A DNA stretch of 64,000 nt from Neiella marina (GCF_002165625.1 NZ_NGNS01000015.1:39780-103779); one strand, 5' to 3'. Counted from the stretch's first letter, positions 18,806 to 28,670 are shown. Translations and numbers: made by a program. Notes: generated by a model not told the origin, from the letters alone.

Positions 18806-19371
18806 TGCCTAGCAATCATTACCACCAGCAACTGACAGCGATTGCCCAAGGTATCACCTCGATAGAGGAGCAGCAGAACCAACCGAAGGGCCATCTGTCG
18901 CAGTATCAAAACAACTATGCACAAAGCCACCAAAGCGCCCTTTTTACAACCTACCCAGTGACATGCCAACTGCTTGGTTTTGATATCTTTGCTGCGCTGG
19001 CAAAGGTCTATTGCCAACATTTCCCGCCAACACATTGGGACATCAATCATTACGGCGACGACTTTGCCGCATTGATTGCCAGCCAATCGAAAAGCGCCAA
19101 AGCCAAGGCATTCGATTGGCTCGCCATTGCCGCGGTAGCGCGCTTTGAGCGCTTGCTCTCAGTCATTTATTACCCAGCATTGGCAGAGCAAAGCGCCGAG
19201 CAACAAGTTCCTGTGGCGATGACGACATTGATTGAACGTGTTGATCCACAACTGCAGCTGTTACGCAGCTGCCATCGATACCTTAGAATCGACCCATCGC
19301 TAACGCTTAACTCCAACTGGCGCCTGATCAGTCGAGGGTTTCAGTTGCTGTTATTGCCGCTTACACCGTAA
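18805..19371 (+). CDS. bufC: DUF2063 partner protein (BufC)
   Basis: A 188-residue DUF2063 protein, the usual partner of DUF692 enzymes. It is thought to recognise the precursor and present it to the MNIO. The N-terminal helical domain is recognisable: LSQYQNNYAQSHQSALFTTYPVTCQLLG and FPPTHWDINHYGDDFAALIAS. The ATG at 18805 overlaps the bufB stop (TGATG), so translation is coupled; an in-frame GTG upstream lies inside bufB. The protein is shorter than DUF2063 members with a full C-terminal domain. No DoxX-like membrane gene (bufD) follows. Confidence 0.85.
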   Translation: MPSNHYHQQLTAIAQGITSIEEQQNQPKGHLSQYQNNYAQSHQSALFTTYPVTCQLLGFDIFAALAKVYCQHFPPTHWDINHYGDDFAALIASQSKSAKAKAFDWLAIAAVARFERLLSVIYYPALAEQSAEQQVPVAMTTLIERVDPQLQLLRSCHRYLRIDPSLTLNSNWRLISRGFQLLLLPLTP

Positions 19372-19441
19372 AGCTCTACAACTCGCCGCCATGCGCTGCT
19401 AAACTATCGCTCCTTTGCCAGTCTGACGAGATTTTGTTGCC

Positions 19442-21154
19442 ATGCGCACCAGTCAATATCTGTTATCTACTCTTAAAGAAACACCTGCCGATGCAGAGGT
19501 GATCAGCCACCAGCTGATGCTGCGCGCGGGTATGATCCGTAAAGTTGCTGCCGGCCTTTATAACTGGTTGCCAAGCGGCTTGCGCGTGCTGCGCAAAGTC
19601 GAGCAAGTGGTTCGCGAAGAAATGAATCGCGCCGGTGCTGTTGAAGTGCTGATGCCAGTTGTACAGCCTGCCGACCTGTGGGAAGAATCAGGTCGTTGGG
19701 AAGATTACGGCCCTGAGCTATGCCGCTTGAAAGATCGCCATGAGCGACCATTTGTGTTGGGCCCGACTCACGAGGAAGTGATCACCGCTTTGGTTCGCAA
19801 TGAAGTGGCAAGCTACAAACAACTGCCGCTTAACTTGTACCAAATTCAGACCAAATTCCGTGATGAAATTCGCCCTCGCTTCGGGGTTATGCGTGGCCGT
19901 GAATTCACCATGAAAGATGCCTACTCGTTCCACTTGAGCCAAGAATGTCTGGAGCAAACTTATCAAACCATGTTTGATGCCTACTGCCGGATCTTCGAGC
20001 GCTTAGGTCTAGATTACCGCCCTGTTATTGCCGACACAGGCTCGATTGGCGGTAGTGCCAGTCATGAGTTTCATGTTTTAGCTGACAGTGGTGAAGATGA
20101 TATCGCTTTCTCTGACGGTTCAGATTACGCCGCCAACGTCGAAATGGCCGAAGCAGTCAGCACTACCGAACGCCCAGAAGCTAGCGAAGCGTTGACCGAG
20201 TTTGATACTCCGAATGCCAAAACGATTGCTGACCTTGCCGAGCAATTTGGTATTAAAGCTGAAAACAGCATCAAGACGCTGATTGTTAAAGCAGCTGAAG
20301 ACAGCGAATACGAGCTGGTAGCGCTACTGGTTCGAGGCGATCATGAACTCAATGAAATCAAAGCTGAAAAACTAACAGCTGTTGCAACACCGCTGCAGTT
20401 TGCTTCAGACGAGGAAATCAAAGCAGCTGTTGGCGCCCTGCCAGGCTCACTTGGCCCGGTGAAACTACCACTGCCAGTATTCGCCGATAGAGCAGTTGCG
20501 GCAATGGCTGATTTTGTCGCTGGCGCCAATGTTGATGGCAAGCACTACAAAGGCATCAACTGGGGCCGTGATTTGGCAGAGCCAGAAGTTGCTGATTTAC
20601 GCAATGTACAAGCGGGCGATCCAAGCCCTTGTGGACAAGGTCAACTGGATATCAAGCGCGGCATTGAGGTTGGACACATTTTCCAATTGGGTGACAAGTA
20701 CTCACAAGCAATGAACGCAGGTGTGTTAGGCGAAACCGGCAAACACCAGATCATGACGATGGGTTGCTATGGTATCGGTGTATCTCGCATCGTTGCTGCT
20801 GCTATTGAGCAAAACCATGATGATCGCGGCATCATCTGGCCAGATGCTTTGGCTCCTTTCCAGGTGGTGATCATTCCGATGAACATGCACAAATCTCATC
20901 GCGTCAAGGAAGTTGCCGACAAGCTGTATGCTGATCTGCAAGCTGCAGGCATTGATGTACTGTTCGATGATCGCAAAGAGCGTCCAGGTGTGATGTTCAA
21001 TGACATGGAGCTGGTTGGTATACCTCACACCATCATCATTGGTGAGCGAGGTTTGGACAAGCAAGTGGTGGAATATAAGAACCGCCGCGACGGCGAGAAG
21101 CACGAAGTTGCAATCGACGGCGCCGTTGCCCATATCCAGTCTGCACTGTCTTAA
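19442..21154 (+). CDS. proS: Prolyl-tRNA synthetase
   Basis: A 570-residue bacterial-type class II prolyl-tRNA synthetase, the length of the E. coli enzyme. It charges tRNA-Pro with proline. Class II motif 1 ([20 protein letters not shown]), motif 2 ([23 protein letters not shown]) and motif 3 ([20 protein letters not shown]) are intact. The YbaK-like editing insertion (about residues 230-390, ending [13 protein letters not shown]) is present, as is the anticodon-binding domain. It stands 70 nt after bufC and is followed by a terminator, so read-through from the bufferin operon is possible but not required. Confidence 0.98.
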   Translation: MRTSQYLLSTLKETPADAEVISHQLMLRAGMIRKVAAGLYNWLPSGLRVLRKVEQVVREEMNRAGAVEVLMPVVQPADLWEESGRWEDYGPELCRLKDRHERPFVLGPTHEEVITALVRNEVASYKQLPLNLYQIQTKFRDEIRPRFGVMRGREFTMKDAYSFHLSQECLEQTYQTMFDAYCRIFERLGLDYRPVIADTGSIGGSASHEFHVLADSGEDDIAFSDGSDYAANVEMAEAVSTTERPEASEALTEFDTPNAKTIADLAEQFGIKAENSIKTLIVKAAEDSEYELVALLVRGDHELNEIKAEKLTAVATPLQFASDEEIKAAVGALPGSLGPVKLPLPVFADRAVAAMADFVAGANVDGKHYKGINWGRDLAEPEVADLRNVQAGDPSPCGQGQLDIKRGIEVGHIFQLGDKYSQAMNAGVLGETGKHQIMTMGCYGIGVSRIVAAAIEQNHDDRGIIWPDALAPFQVVIIPMNMHKSHRVKEVADKLYADLQAAGIDVLFDDRKERPGVMFNDMELVGIPHTIIIGERGLDKQVVEYKNRRDGEKHEVAIDGAVAHIQSALS

Positions 21155-21180
21155 TCAACGGCTAGAGACTGCAATAGCTA

Positions 21181-21204
21181 ACGCCACCTTCGGGTGGCGT
21201 TTTT
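21181..21204 (+). terminator. proS terminator
   Basis: Stem ACGCCACC / GGTGGCGT with a TTCG tetraloop, followed by TTTT. Confidence 0.9.
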
Positions 21205-21262
21205 GTTATCTGACACTTCCCTGCGCAATTCAAAGTATCCGGATTAAAGCTGCATCAAACTG

Positions 21263-21609
21263 CGGGAAACAGCTGCACCAAGCAGCCCATATCAAAGACG
21301 CCGAGAAATCGTCCCTGCTGCAGAGACTTTGGTATAGCCGACTGGATTCCGGTCTAATTAGTTCAGGCGCTTCGAGCGTTCCGGAAACAGTCCAAGAGCT
21401 GTCAAAAGTGGCTTGGAATTGGTGGCGTCGAGCTTCTGTCGCATGGATGCGACAGTAGAGCCTATATGGGACAACTTTATTAAGTTGTCGCGAAGGCAGG
21501 AAGCCGCAGCGGGGCTTTGCAAAGGGCAGGAGCCCGTCGGCAAAGTATTTACGGCGTCTCGACGAAATCAATTGCAAGTCGCTTTCTTGCTGAATCAATT
21601 TTATACCCG
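21263..21609. repeat. Hairpin-rich intergenic repeat, copy 1
   Basis: About 347 bases, almost identical to copy 2 at 21671-22040. It contains hairpins CTGTCGCA-TGGA-TGCGACAG (21436-21455), GACAACTT-TATT-AAGTTGTC (21470-21489), GGC-AGGAA-GCC (21495-21505) and GGGC-AGGA-GCCC (21524-21535). Open frames cross it on both strands, but none has a ribosome-binding site or protein-like composition, so I treat it as non-coding. Confidence 0.85.
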
Positions 21610-21670
21610 TCGTTGACGTAAGAATTAGACGCCAAACACTCAAAGCGATTATCAAAGGTCGCACTACCGG

Positions 21671-22040
21671 CGGGTAACAGCTGCATCAAGCAGCCCATAT
21701 CAAAGACGCCGTGAAATCATCCCTGATGGCTCCACTGCAGCCTCCCTGCTGCAGAGGCTTAGATATGGCCAACTTGATTCCGCTCTAATTAGTTCAGGCG
21801 CTTCGAGCGTTCTGGAAACAGTCCAAGAGCTGTCAAAAGTGGCTTGGAATTGGTGGCGTCGAGCTTCTGTCGCATGGATGCGACAGTAGAGCCTATATGG
21901 GACAACTTTATTAAGTTGTCGCGAAGGCAGGAAGCCGCAGCGGGGCTTTGCAAAGGGCAGGAGCCCGTCGGCAAAGTATTTACGGCGTCTCGATGAAATC
22001 AATTGTAAGTCGCTTTCTTGCTGAGTCAATTTTTTACCCG
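21671..22040. repeat. Hairpin-rich intergenic repeat, copy 2
   Basis: About 370 bases, a direct repeat of copy 1 offset by 431 in its core. It differs by an extra segment of about 23 bases near 21724-21748 and scattered substitutions. All four hairpins are kept; the first is at 21867-21886. The stretch from the second copy to the next terminator (22041-22130) holds nothing else I can name. Confidence 0.85.
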
Positions 22041-22129
22041 ATTAAATCAAGGAGCTTACCGTTCGTTCTGAACATCGCCGCTCCTGTGCTTCCCTGCACC
22101 CGCGGCATACCTTTCGTCCTGAACATAAA

Positions 22130-22152
22130 AAAGGCCGCTGAAATCAGCGGCC
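22130..22152 (-). terminator. Terminator of the first TonB receptor gene
   Basis: Stem GGCCGCTGA / TCAGCGGCC with a two-base loop. On the minus strand it is followed by TTTTTT. Confidence 0.85.
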
Positions 22153-22179
22153 AAATAAAGGAAGTGCAAGTACTTATGG

Positions 22180-25134
22180 TTAGAATTTGTAGCTAGCGCC
22201 AACCGCGTAGCGAGCAGAGCCTTGAGTTGCGCTTAGCATTTGCTCTTTATAGCGGCCGTGAATGCGTTGCTCTTCTTCCAGCACGTTCAAGCCTTCAAAG
22301 AAGATGCTCAACTGGTCATTCACTTCGTAGCTCACGCTGATGTCCAACTGACCATAAGATTCTGTGAACTGAGGAGCTGGACCACCGGCTTCAGCTTGAC
22401 CGGTCGCTGACAAGAAGTCATCACGCCAGTTGTATGCTGCCCGCGCTTGCAGACCATCTTTGTCGTAGAACACAGAGAAGTTTGCAGAGTCACTCAAGCC
22501 AGGTAACGCGAACTGCTCATCAGTTGCTTCAACATCGTACTCAGTGTCACCGCTCACGAAAGTAGCGTTAGCCTGGAAACCAAAACCTGTATCCCAGAAC
22601 CAGTGCTGCCATGCGATTTCCCAACCGTGAGTGCGGAGATCTTCAACGTTGTTCGGACGGTTAACCAACCAAGTCACAACTGGATCATCGTCACTCTGGC
22701 GAATCACAGTGTTGTCACCAACTTGCTCGCCGTAGCCATTATCAACCAACCACTGGAACACGTTTTCGTCAGTTGCTGGAACACCGTCAGCTGCTAGTTC
22801 AGAGCGAGCCAATTCAGCGCGTGGACCAATGTATGGGTCGCGCAAATCGTCATATTGAACTTCGCTGATAGTGGTTTGCAGGAAGTTTTCTACGTCTTTG
22901 TTAAACCAGCCTGCAGATACATAGCTCGCTTCGTCATAGTAGTATTCTAAAGACAAGTCGAGGTTATCAGAACTGAAAGGCTCCAACCCTGGGTTACCAG
23001 AGAAACCAGTACGAGAACCAGGCTTCGGCTGGTTAGTCAAAGAGTTAGTCGCTTTCATCTGGCCCAGCGTTGGACGTGTGATGGTCTTACTCAAAGAAAC
23101 ACGAGCAATTAAGTCTTCAACGATTTCCAAGTTAATATCAAGGTTCGGTAGGAACTCGCTGTAGTCACTTGTTTCGTTGGTGTAAGTCTGCTCTTCAGAT
23201 TTTTGGGTAAACCACTCTTGACCAGAAATCCACTGAACTTCTTCAGCCACAGTTTGCAAGCTGCTCGCAGTGACGTCGGTTTGCTCGTAACGGCCACCCA
23301 GCAACACATTCAATGGCATTTCCATGACTTCAGTTTCAACACTCAACTGAATGTAAGCACTCGTTGTTTCTTCTTGCACCGTGTGGTCATCTTGCCATGG
23401 TGCAGCAACATACTGGACGCCAAATAGTTCTTCGGCTTTAGCCATCGAAGTCTTTTGGTTGTAGGTGTAGTAGTAAGGGATACGAATATCATTACCACCA
23501 CCAGAGAAGTCACCCAAGAAGTCATTGCCTAACAGCACCAACTCCATGTCTTCTTCCCAGATACCCAAGTTGGCAGGGTCGTACCAACCAGCGCTTTGTT
23601 GGTCATAGCTACCCCAAGCGCGAGTTTCCATATCAGTGTAAGCAACACCAAATTCAATAGTATCGACGATACCTGGAATATCGATGAAGTAGCTACCATC
23701 GAACTGATACTGAGTCACATCAGTTTCGTTCTTCGCGGCAACCATACCGGCGAATAGCGAGTTGTAATGCTCTGGTAGGAGGTTGACATCAGTACCCGGA
23801 ACAGGATCAGTGAATACCGCATCCAGTGTTGGGATTTCAGTGCTAGAGGCATCATAAGTCTTCTTATCGAAGTTGAAACCACCTTTAATGAAGAAGGTAC
23901 GGTTGGTGCCGTTGCTGAGTGCACCGTTTGACTCAGCAGAAGAGTCATGGGCATCAAAGCTGAGTTCCAAATCATCATTGACTTGCCACTCGACATTCAA
24001 GCCCAGAGATTTGTTCTCGTTCTCTGAGGCTTCCATGCTCATGGTGCCTGAGTAGTCACCACCAAATTCAGTGACCACATCAAAGGTACCATTTTCATCA
24101 ACGTGAGCAGTATCAACACTGTTATAGCCTTGGAACCAAAGACCGAAGCTATCGACGAAGCTTTCATCTTCTAACTTCGAGTAGGTGTAATCCGTAGTGA
24201 TCACCAAGTTATCCATTGGTGCATATTGGAAAACAACTTGAGCATTGTAACGTTCACGCTCAACATCGGTAGAACTGAAGCCCATGTTACGAGCGTAGAA
24301 GTAGTTGCCATTTGGGTTTTGGTTTTCGTCAACCACTTCACCTGCGGCCACTTTGCCTTCTAGCCAACCGGCAAACGCTGAATCTTCAGTATTGAACTGA
24401 CGCCAACCATCAATACCAGCTTTGGTAATAGTGCTATCGCGCTTTTTGTAGGAGGCAGAGACGCCAAAACCAATTTTGTCGTCCATAAATGTGTTGCTGA
24501 AGATACCGGAAACTTCAGGCGTATAGTCATCACCATTGCCATCGACGCTATCATCGACGCTAGTGTCGTGATGCACTTTACCGGTGACTGTCGCAACCAA
24601 ACCGTCGTTATCAAATGGGCGTGCGGTGCGAATATCGATGGTGGCACCAATACCACCAGAAGGAAGATCGGCACGGCCAGTTTTAGAGACAGCGACCTCG
24701 GCAACACTCTCTGAAGCAATGTTGGCAAAATCGAACGAACGAGTTGATTCGCTAGCAGTACCAGAAGTCGGCATAGTCCGACCGTTGAACAAGACTAAGT
24801 TGAAGTCCGGGCCAAAACCACGAACAGTCACCTTACTACCTTCACCGTTTACACGGTCAATGGAAACACCGGTGATACGTTGGAGAGATTCAGCCAAGTT
24901 GGTATCGGGGAATTTACCGATGTCTTCTGCCGAAATGGCGTCAACAACACCCGCAGAGGTGCGTTTCAAATCCATCGCTTTCGCTTGAGAACTGCGAATA
25001 CCGGTAACCTGAATAACTTCGGTATCATCCGCTGGAGCTTCCTCGGCGGCTTGAGCTGGAATCAATGCCGCAGCGCCGAGCACCAAAGACAAACTGGCTG
25101 CCAGTTTTGTTTTAGTGAACATTGTGTGTTTCAT
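22180..25134 (-). CDS. TonB-dependent outer-membrane receptor (carbohydrate type), paralogue 1
   Basis: A 984-residue receptor of the large TonB-Xanth-Caul class, often used for glycan oligomers. The signal peptide is about 29 residues (QAAEEAP after cleavage), the TonB box lies around TEVIQVTG (38-45), and the plug domain has FPDTNLAESLQRITGVSIDR and VRGFGPDFNLVL. A 22-strand beta-barrel ends in the terminal Phe (GASYKF). GGAG precedes the ATG. Its paralogue lies 608 bases upstream on the same strand, but each gene has its own terminator and promoter. The upstream region carries tandem LacI-type operator words. The substrate is not shown; alginate oligomers are a guess from shared regulation. 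Confidence 0.93.
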   Translation of the reverse strand: MKHTMFTKTKLAASLSLVLGAAALIPAQAAEEAPADDTEVIQVTGIRSSQAKAMDLKRTSAGVVDAISAEDIGKFPDTNLAESLQRITGVSIDRVNGEGSKVTVRGFGPDFNLVLFNGRTMPTSGTASESTRSFDFANIASESVAEVAVSKTGRADLPSGGIGATIDIRTARPFDNDGLVATVTGKVHHDTSVDDSVDGNGDDYTPEVSGIFSNTFMDDKIGFGVSASYKKRDSTITKAGIDGWRQFNTEDSAFAGWLEGKVAAGEVVDENQNPNGNYFYARNMGFSSTDVERERYNAQVVFQYAPMDNLVITTDYTYSKLEDESFVDSFGLWFQGYNSVDTAHVDENGTFDVVTEFGGDYSGTMSMEASENENKSLGLNVEWQVNDDLELSFDAHDSSAESNGALSNGTNRTFFIKGGFNFDKKTYDASSTEIPTLDAVFTDPVPGTDVNLLPEHYNSLFAGMVAAKNETDVTQYQFDGSYFIDIPGIVDTIEFGVAYTDMETRAWGSYDQQSAGWYDPANLGIWEEDMELVLLGNDFLGDFSGGGNDIRIPYYYTYNQKTSMAKAEELFGVQYVAAPWQDDHTVQEETTSAYIQLSVETEVMEMPLNVLLGGRYEQTDVTASSLQTVAEEVQWISGQEWFTQKSEEQTYTNETSDYSEFLPNLDINLEIVEDLIARVSLSKTITRPTLGQMKATNSLTNQPKPGSRTGFSGNPGLEPFSSDNLDLSLEYYYDEASYVSAGWFNKDVENFLQTTISEVQYDDLRDPYIGPRAELARSELAADGVPATDENVFQWLVDNGYGEQVGDNTVIRQSDDDPVVTWLVNRPNNVEDLRTHGWEIAWQHWFWDTGFGFQANATFVSGDTEYDVEATDEQFALPGLSDSANFSVFYDKDGLQARAAYNWRDDFLSATGQAEAGGPAPQFTESYGQLDISVSYEVNDQLSIFFEGLNVLEEEQRIHGRYKEQMLSATQGSARYAVGASYKF

Positions 25135-25161
25135 GAACTGTCTCCGTATAGACTTATTTAT

Positions 25162-25186
25162 TCATGAGTGGCGCAAGCACTCATGA
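25162..25186 (-). promoter_or_regulatory. Leader hairpin before the first TonB receptor
   Basis: A perfect 9-bp inverted repeat TCATGAGTG / CACTCATGA around GCGCAAG, 28 nt before the start codon. It could be an mRNA hairpin or a protein-binding palindrome. A weaker hairpin sits at the same distance before the paralogue (28698-28713). Confidence 0.45.
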
Positions 25187-25238
25187 TTTATAACGGGTTA
25201 AAAATCCTACTGCCCATGTGAAGCGCATTTACTTAGCT

Positions 25239-25264
25239 TGTAACCGCTTACGTAAGCGCTTTCA
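25239..25264. promoter_or_regulatory. Tandem LacI-type operator words upstream of TonB receptor 1
   Basis: TGTAACCGCTTACG (25239-25252) and CGTAAGCGCTTTCA (25251-25264) each resemble the LacI-family palindrome TGTAAGCGCTTACA. Their junction forms the perfect palindrome CGCTTACGTAAGCG (25245-25258). The 13-mer GTAAGCGCTTTCA recurs at 28800-28812 before the paralogue. Confidence 0.5.
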
Positions 25265-25577
25265 TGATGATGATAAGTTTAAGCCTCGGTGAACAAACAA
25301 ATCAATGTTCAACGCAGCAGTTAGATCACAAAAACAACAAGTGTGCGACACCACCTCAATAACTCCATCACAAGTACAATCAATGAATTCTCATCCATCC
25401 TCCAAATTCAGCATAAAGCACTGTTATAATTAACAATAATCAGAAAACCAAAGAACAAAACAAGTAACAAACAATGGTAACTACATGCAAAATCACAGTG
25501 CAAAGTGAGTCCATTAGAGGACGTCGGCACCATTTTTTCTGTCATAAATGAGAGCTAGATCGCTTATCAAAGACGCT

Positions 25578-25595
25578 CATGTAAGTGCTTACATG
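25578..25595. promoter_or_regulatory. Perfect-arm palindrome, LacI-type
   Basis: CATGTAAG-TG-CTTACATG: eight-base perfect arms around TG. It fits the LacI-family half-site TGTAAG. It is about 445 nt upstream of receptor 1 and just downstream of receptor 2, which is far for a simple repressor site. Confidence 0.4.
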
Positions 25596-25693
25596 GGCAT
25601 GAGAATAACCTTTCATTGCAGTTTCAATTGCAGCGAACAAAGCGAACCTATTGGCAAAACGTCATCGCAAGGTTATTTTTTAGCAAGCAAAAA

Positions 25694-25715
25694 AAGCCGC
25701 TGTTTCCAGCGGCTT
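25694..25715 (-). terminator. Terminator of the second TonB receptor gene
   Basis: Stem AAGCCGCTG / CAGCGGCTT with loop TTTC; on the minus strand a long T-run follows (GGCTTTTTTTGC). Confidence 0.88.
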
Positions 25716-25742
25716 GTTAGCTTCAAGTCTAACGAGTAGCGA

Positions 25743-28670
25743 TTAGAAGGTGTAGCGCGCGCCGATGGCGTAGCGGGCGCTGTTTTCTTGGGCACGCAAC
25801 ATTTGCTCTTTGTAGCGACCATGGATACGCATTTCTTCTTCAAAGATGTTGATGCCTTCGGCAAAGACAGTCAGTTCCTCAGTCACATCGTAACTGATGC
25901 TGAAGTCCCACTGGCCATAAGACTCAGTGAACTGAGGCGCTGGACCGCCCGCTTCAGCTTGGCCAGTGCCTGATAAGAAGTCATCACGCCAGTTGTAAGC
26001 GATTCGCGCTTGCAAGCCGTCTTTATCGTAGAAGGCTGCGAAGTTAGCCGAATCACTCAATCCAGGCAGTGCGAACTGCTCATCGGTGCGCTCAACATCG
26101 TACTCAGTATCACCAGTCACAAAGGTGGCATTAGCAGAAACACCAAATCCAGTATCCCAGAACCAATGCTGAGCAGCGATTTCCCAACCGTGGATGTTCA
26201 AATCTTCGACATTGCTTGGTCGGCTAATATTCCATGTGATCACTGGATCGTTGGCACTTTGTGGCACGCGACCGTCAGCGTCACCATAACCATTATCAAC
26301 TAACCAACCATGAACGGCCTCATCACTTGGTACACCACCGGCGGCAGTAATTTCCTCGCGAGCTTGCTGCGCGGCAGGGCCGACATATGGGTCACGCAAA
26401 TTGTCATATTCGACCTCAAAGATACGGTTCTGTAAGAAGTTTTCCACTTCTTTATTGAACCAACCGGCTGACACATAGCTCGCTTCACCATAATAGTATT
26501 CAACCGAGAAATCGAGGTTGTCCGAGCTGTATGGTTTCAGCGCAGGGTTACCAGAAAACCCAACGCGGCTCCCTACTTTTGGAATAGCAGTCAACGAAGT
26601 TGCCGCACGCATCGAGCCTAGGGTCGAGCGAGTGATGGTGTTGCTGTAACTAAAGCGTACTTTTAGATCTTCAATGACTTCCAAGTCGACATCAAGACTT
26701 GGCAGAAACTCTTTGTAGTCGGCTGTTTCGCGGTTAAATGTTGAACCAGCAAACTCGGTAGCCCACTCGGTCGGATTCAACCAAACCACGCGCTCGGCAT
26801 CTTGCTGCAAACTGCGAGCAGTGACATCAGTTTGCTCATAGCGAATACCGGCCAGCACATTAAGGGGCATGTCATTGAATTCACTTTCGAAGTTGAACTG
26901 CAAGTAAGCTGACTTGGTTTCTTCTTCAATGTGATGGTCATCAGTAAACGGAATGGCTTTGTATTCAACATCGTACAACTCTTCAGCACGCGCCATGGCT
27001 GCGTCTTGATCGTAGCTGTAGTAATAAGGGATCAGCATGTCACTGCCGCCGCCGGAAAAGTCACTGAGGAAGCCTCCACCGAGACTTTCATACGACATAT
27101 AATCCGCCCACTGCCCTTTGTTGCCATACCAACCGGCATTGATTGGACCGGTGTAACTGGCGCCAGCATGGGTTTCCATTTTCAGGTAAGACAAACCAAA
27201 GTCAATTGAGCCCAACGCATCTGAGCTATCGTTTAGCCAGCTACCATCAAACTGAACTTGAGTGACATCGGTTTTGTTCTTGCCGGCGCGAACACCTGCA
27301 AACAAGGTAGCGTAATCTTCGGGCTGCAGGTGCGGCTCACCAGCAGGATTCAAATCGACGTAATTAGCGCCCAACAGAGGTATTTCGGTGTTGCGTGCGT
27401 CGTACGTTTTATCCGCTACGTTCAACGCACCGGCAATAAAGAACTTGTTATCTGCGCTGTCGCCCAATGTGCCTTCAGCGGTTGCTTCGGAGTCATGAGC
27501 ATCCAGACGCAGTTCAAGCAGATCGTTGACCTGCCACGTAATGTTCAGGCCAAGTGATTTGTTCTCATTTTCGGACGCATTTTGCTGCATAGTACCTGAG
27601 TAGTCGCCGCCGACTTCGGTGGCGTAAACAAAAGTACCATTCTTATCAACTTCCGCTTGCGTTAAGTTTCCTAAACCTGAGAACCATAAACCGAAGGTAT
27701 CGGCTGCCGATTCATCCTCGAGTTTGGAGTAGGTGTAGTCAAGGGTCACTTCCATGGTGTCCATTGGCGCATACTGCAACACTAACTGGGCATTGGTCCG
27801 CTCGCGCTCTGTATTGGTGATACCAAAGCCAATGTTACGAGCATAGAAATAGTTGCCGTATGGGTTTTCGTTCATGTCAGTAAGCGCCACGCTGCCTGCT
27901 TCCGCGCGAGCTTTTAGGTCAATGACGTCTTGCGATTCGTCGTCAAACTGACGCCAGCCATCAATCGTTGCGGCGTTAGTGGTGCTATCGCGCTTGACAT
28001 AAGAGCCAGAAAAACCAACACCGAATTGACCATCCATGAAGGTATTGCTGATCAGGCCCGAAATTTCAGGAGTGTAATCATCGCCATCCTCGACACCGGT
28101 ATCGTGATGAACCTTGGCACCAACTGTTGCCACCAGGCCATCGTTGTCAAATGGTCGAGCCGTTTGAATATTGATAGTGGCGCCAATGCCACCTGACGCA
28201 ACATTCGCCTTGCCTGTTTTGTACACTTCAACGCCACTGACACTGTCTGATGACAAATTAGCGAATTCAAATGAGCGGGTCGATTCACCTTCAACCTGTG
28301 CAGTTGGCATCACGCGATTGTTCAGTAACACAAGGTTGAAGTCAGGCCCGAAACCTCGAACAGTAACTTTGCTGCCCTCACCATTAACTCGGTCAATCGA
28401 AACACCGGTGATACGTTGCAGCGATTCGGCCAAGTTGGTATCCGGAAACTTACCAATATCTTCCGCTGAAATAGCGTCAACAACACCTGCTGATGTGCGT
28501 TTGAGATCCATCGCTTTAGCCTGCGAGCTGCGAATACCGGTGACCTGAATGACTTCGGTGTCATCGGCAGGTACTTCTTCAACGGCTTGAGCTGGGAAAA
28601 ACGTTGCGGCACCAAGAACGATAGAGAGGCTTGCAGCCAACCTAGTTTTGGTGAATTTTGTGTGTTTCAT
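25743..28670 (-). CDS. TonB-dependent outer-membrane receptor (carbohydrate type), paralogue 2
   Basis: A 975-residue paralogue of the receptor at 22180-25134. I place the start at 28670 because GGAG sits seven bases before that ATG; the upstream ATG at 28682 overlaps this site. Signal peptide, TonB box, plug (the segment AISAEDIGKFPDTNLAESLQ is the same in both proteins) and C-terminal Phe (GARYTF) are intact. The plug and the last 200 residues are most alike; extracellular-loop regions in the middle differ, which suggests different ligands. The promoter keeps the paralogue's layout and carries GTAAGCGCTTTCA and CAAGCGCTATCT, the latter shared with the alginate lyase gene. Confidence 0.93.
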   Translation of the reverse strand: MKHTKFTKTRLAASLSIVLGAATFFPAQAVEEVPADDTEVIQVTGIRSSQAKAMDLKRTSAGVVDAISAEDIGKFPDTNLAESLQRITGVSIDRVNGEGSKVTVRGFGPDFNLVLLNNRVMPTAQVEGESTRSFEFANLSSDSVSGVEVYKTGKANVASGGIGATINIQTARPFDNDGLVATVGAKVHHDTGVEDGDDYTPEISGLISNTFMDGQFGVGFSGSYVKRDSTTNAATIDGWRQFDDESQDVIDLKARAEAGSVALTDMNENPYGNYFYARNIGFGITNTERERTNAQLVLQYAPMDTMEVTLDYTYSKLEDESAADTFGLWFSGLGNLTQAEVDKNGTFVYATEVGGDYSGTMQQNASENENKSLGLNITWQVNDLLELRLDAHDSEATAEGTLGDSADNKFFIAGALNVADKTYDARNTEIPLLGANYVDLNPAGEPHLQPEDYATLFAGVRAGKNKTDVTQVQFDGSWLNDSSDALGSIDFGLSYLKMETHAGASYTGPINAGWYGNKGQWADYMSYESLGGGFLSDFSGGGSDMLIPYYYSYDQDAAMARAEELYDVEYKAIPFTDDHHIEEETKSAYLQFNFESEFNDMPLNVLAGIRYEQTDVTARSLQQDAERVVWLNPTEWATEFAGSTFNRETADYKEFLPSLDVDLEVIEDLKVRFSYSNTITRSTLGSMRAATSLTAIPKVGSRVGFSGNPALKPYSSDNLDFSVEYYYGEASYVSAGWFNKEVENFLQNRIFEVEYDNLRDPYVGPAAQQAREEITAAGGVPSDEAVHGWLVDNGYGDADGRVPQSANDPVITWNISRPSNVEDLNIHGWEIAAQHWFWDTGFGVSANATFVTGDTEYDVERTDEQFALPGLSDSANFAAFYDKDGLQARIAYNWRDDFLSGTGQAEAGGPAPQFTESYGQWDFSISYDVTEELTVFAEGINIFEEEMRIHGRYKEQMLRAQENSARYAIGARYTF

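Larger units (their letters stand above)
25135..25742. other. Intergenic region between the two TonB receptor genes
   Basis: 608 bases holding the receptor 1 leader, the tandem operator words, an isolated palindrome at 25578 and the receptor 2 terminator. No coding sequence was credible. Confidence 0.7.

Noticed and set aside
21230..21664. Open frames of 100-144 codons across the repeat at 21.2-22.0 kb, similar in both copies
   Set aside because: No ribosome-binding site, odd composition, and conservation is at the DNA level on both strands and centred on hairpins. The peptide similarity simply reflects the duplicated DNA.
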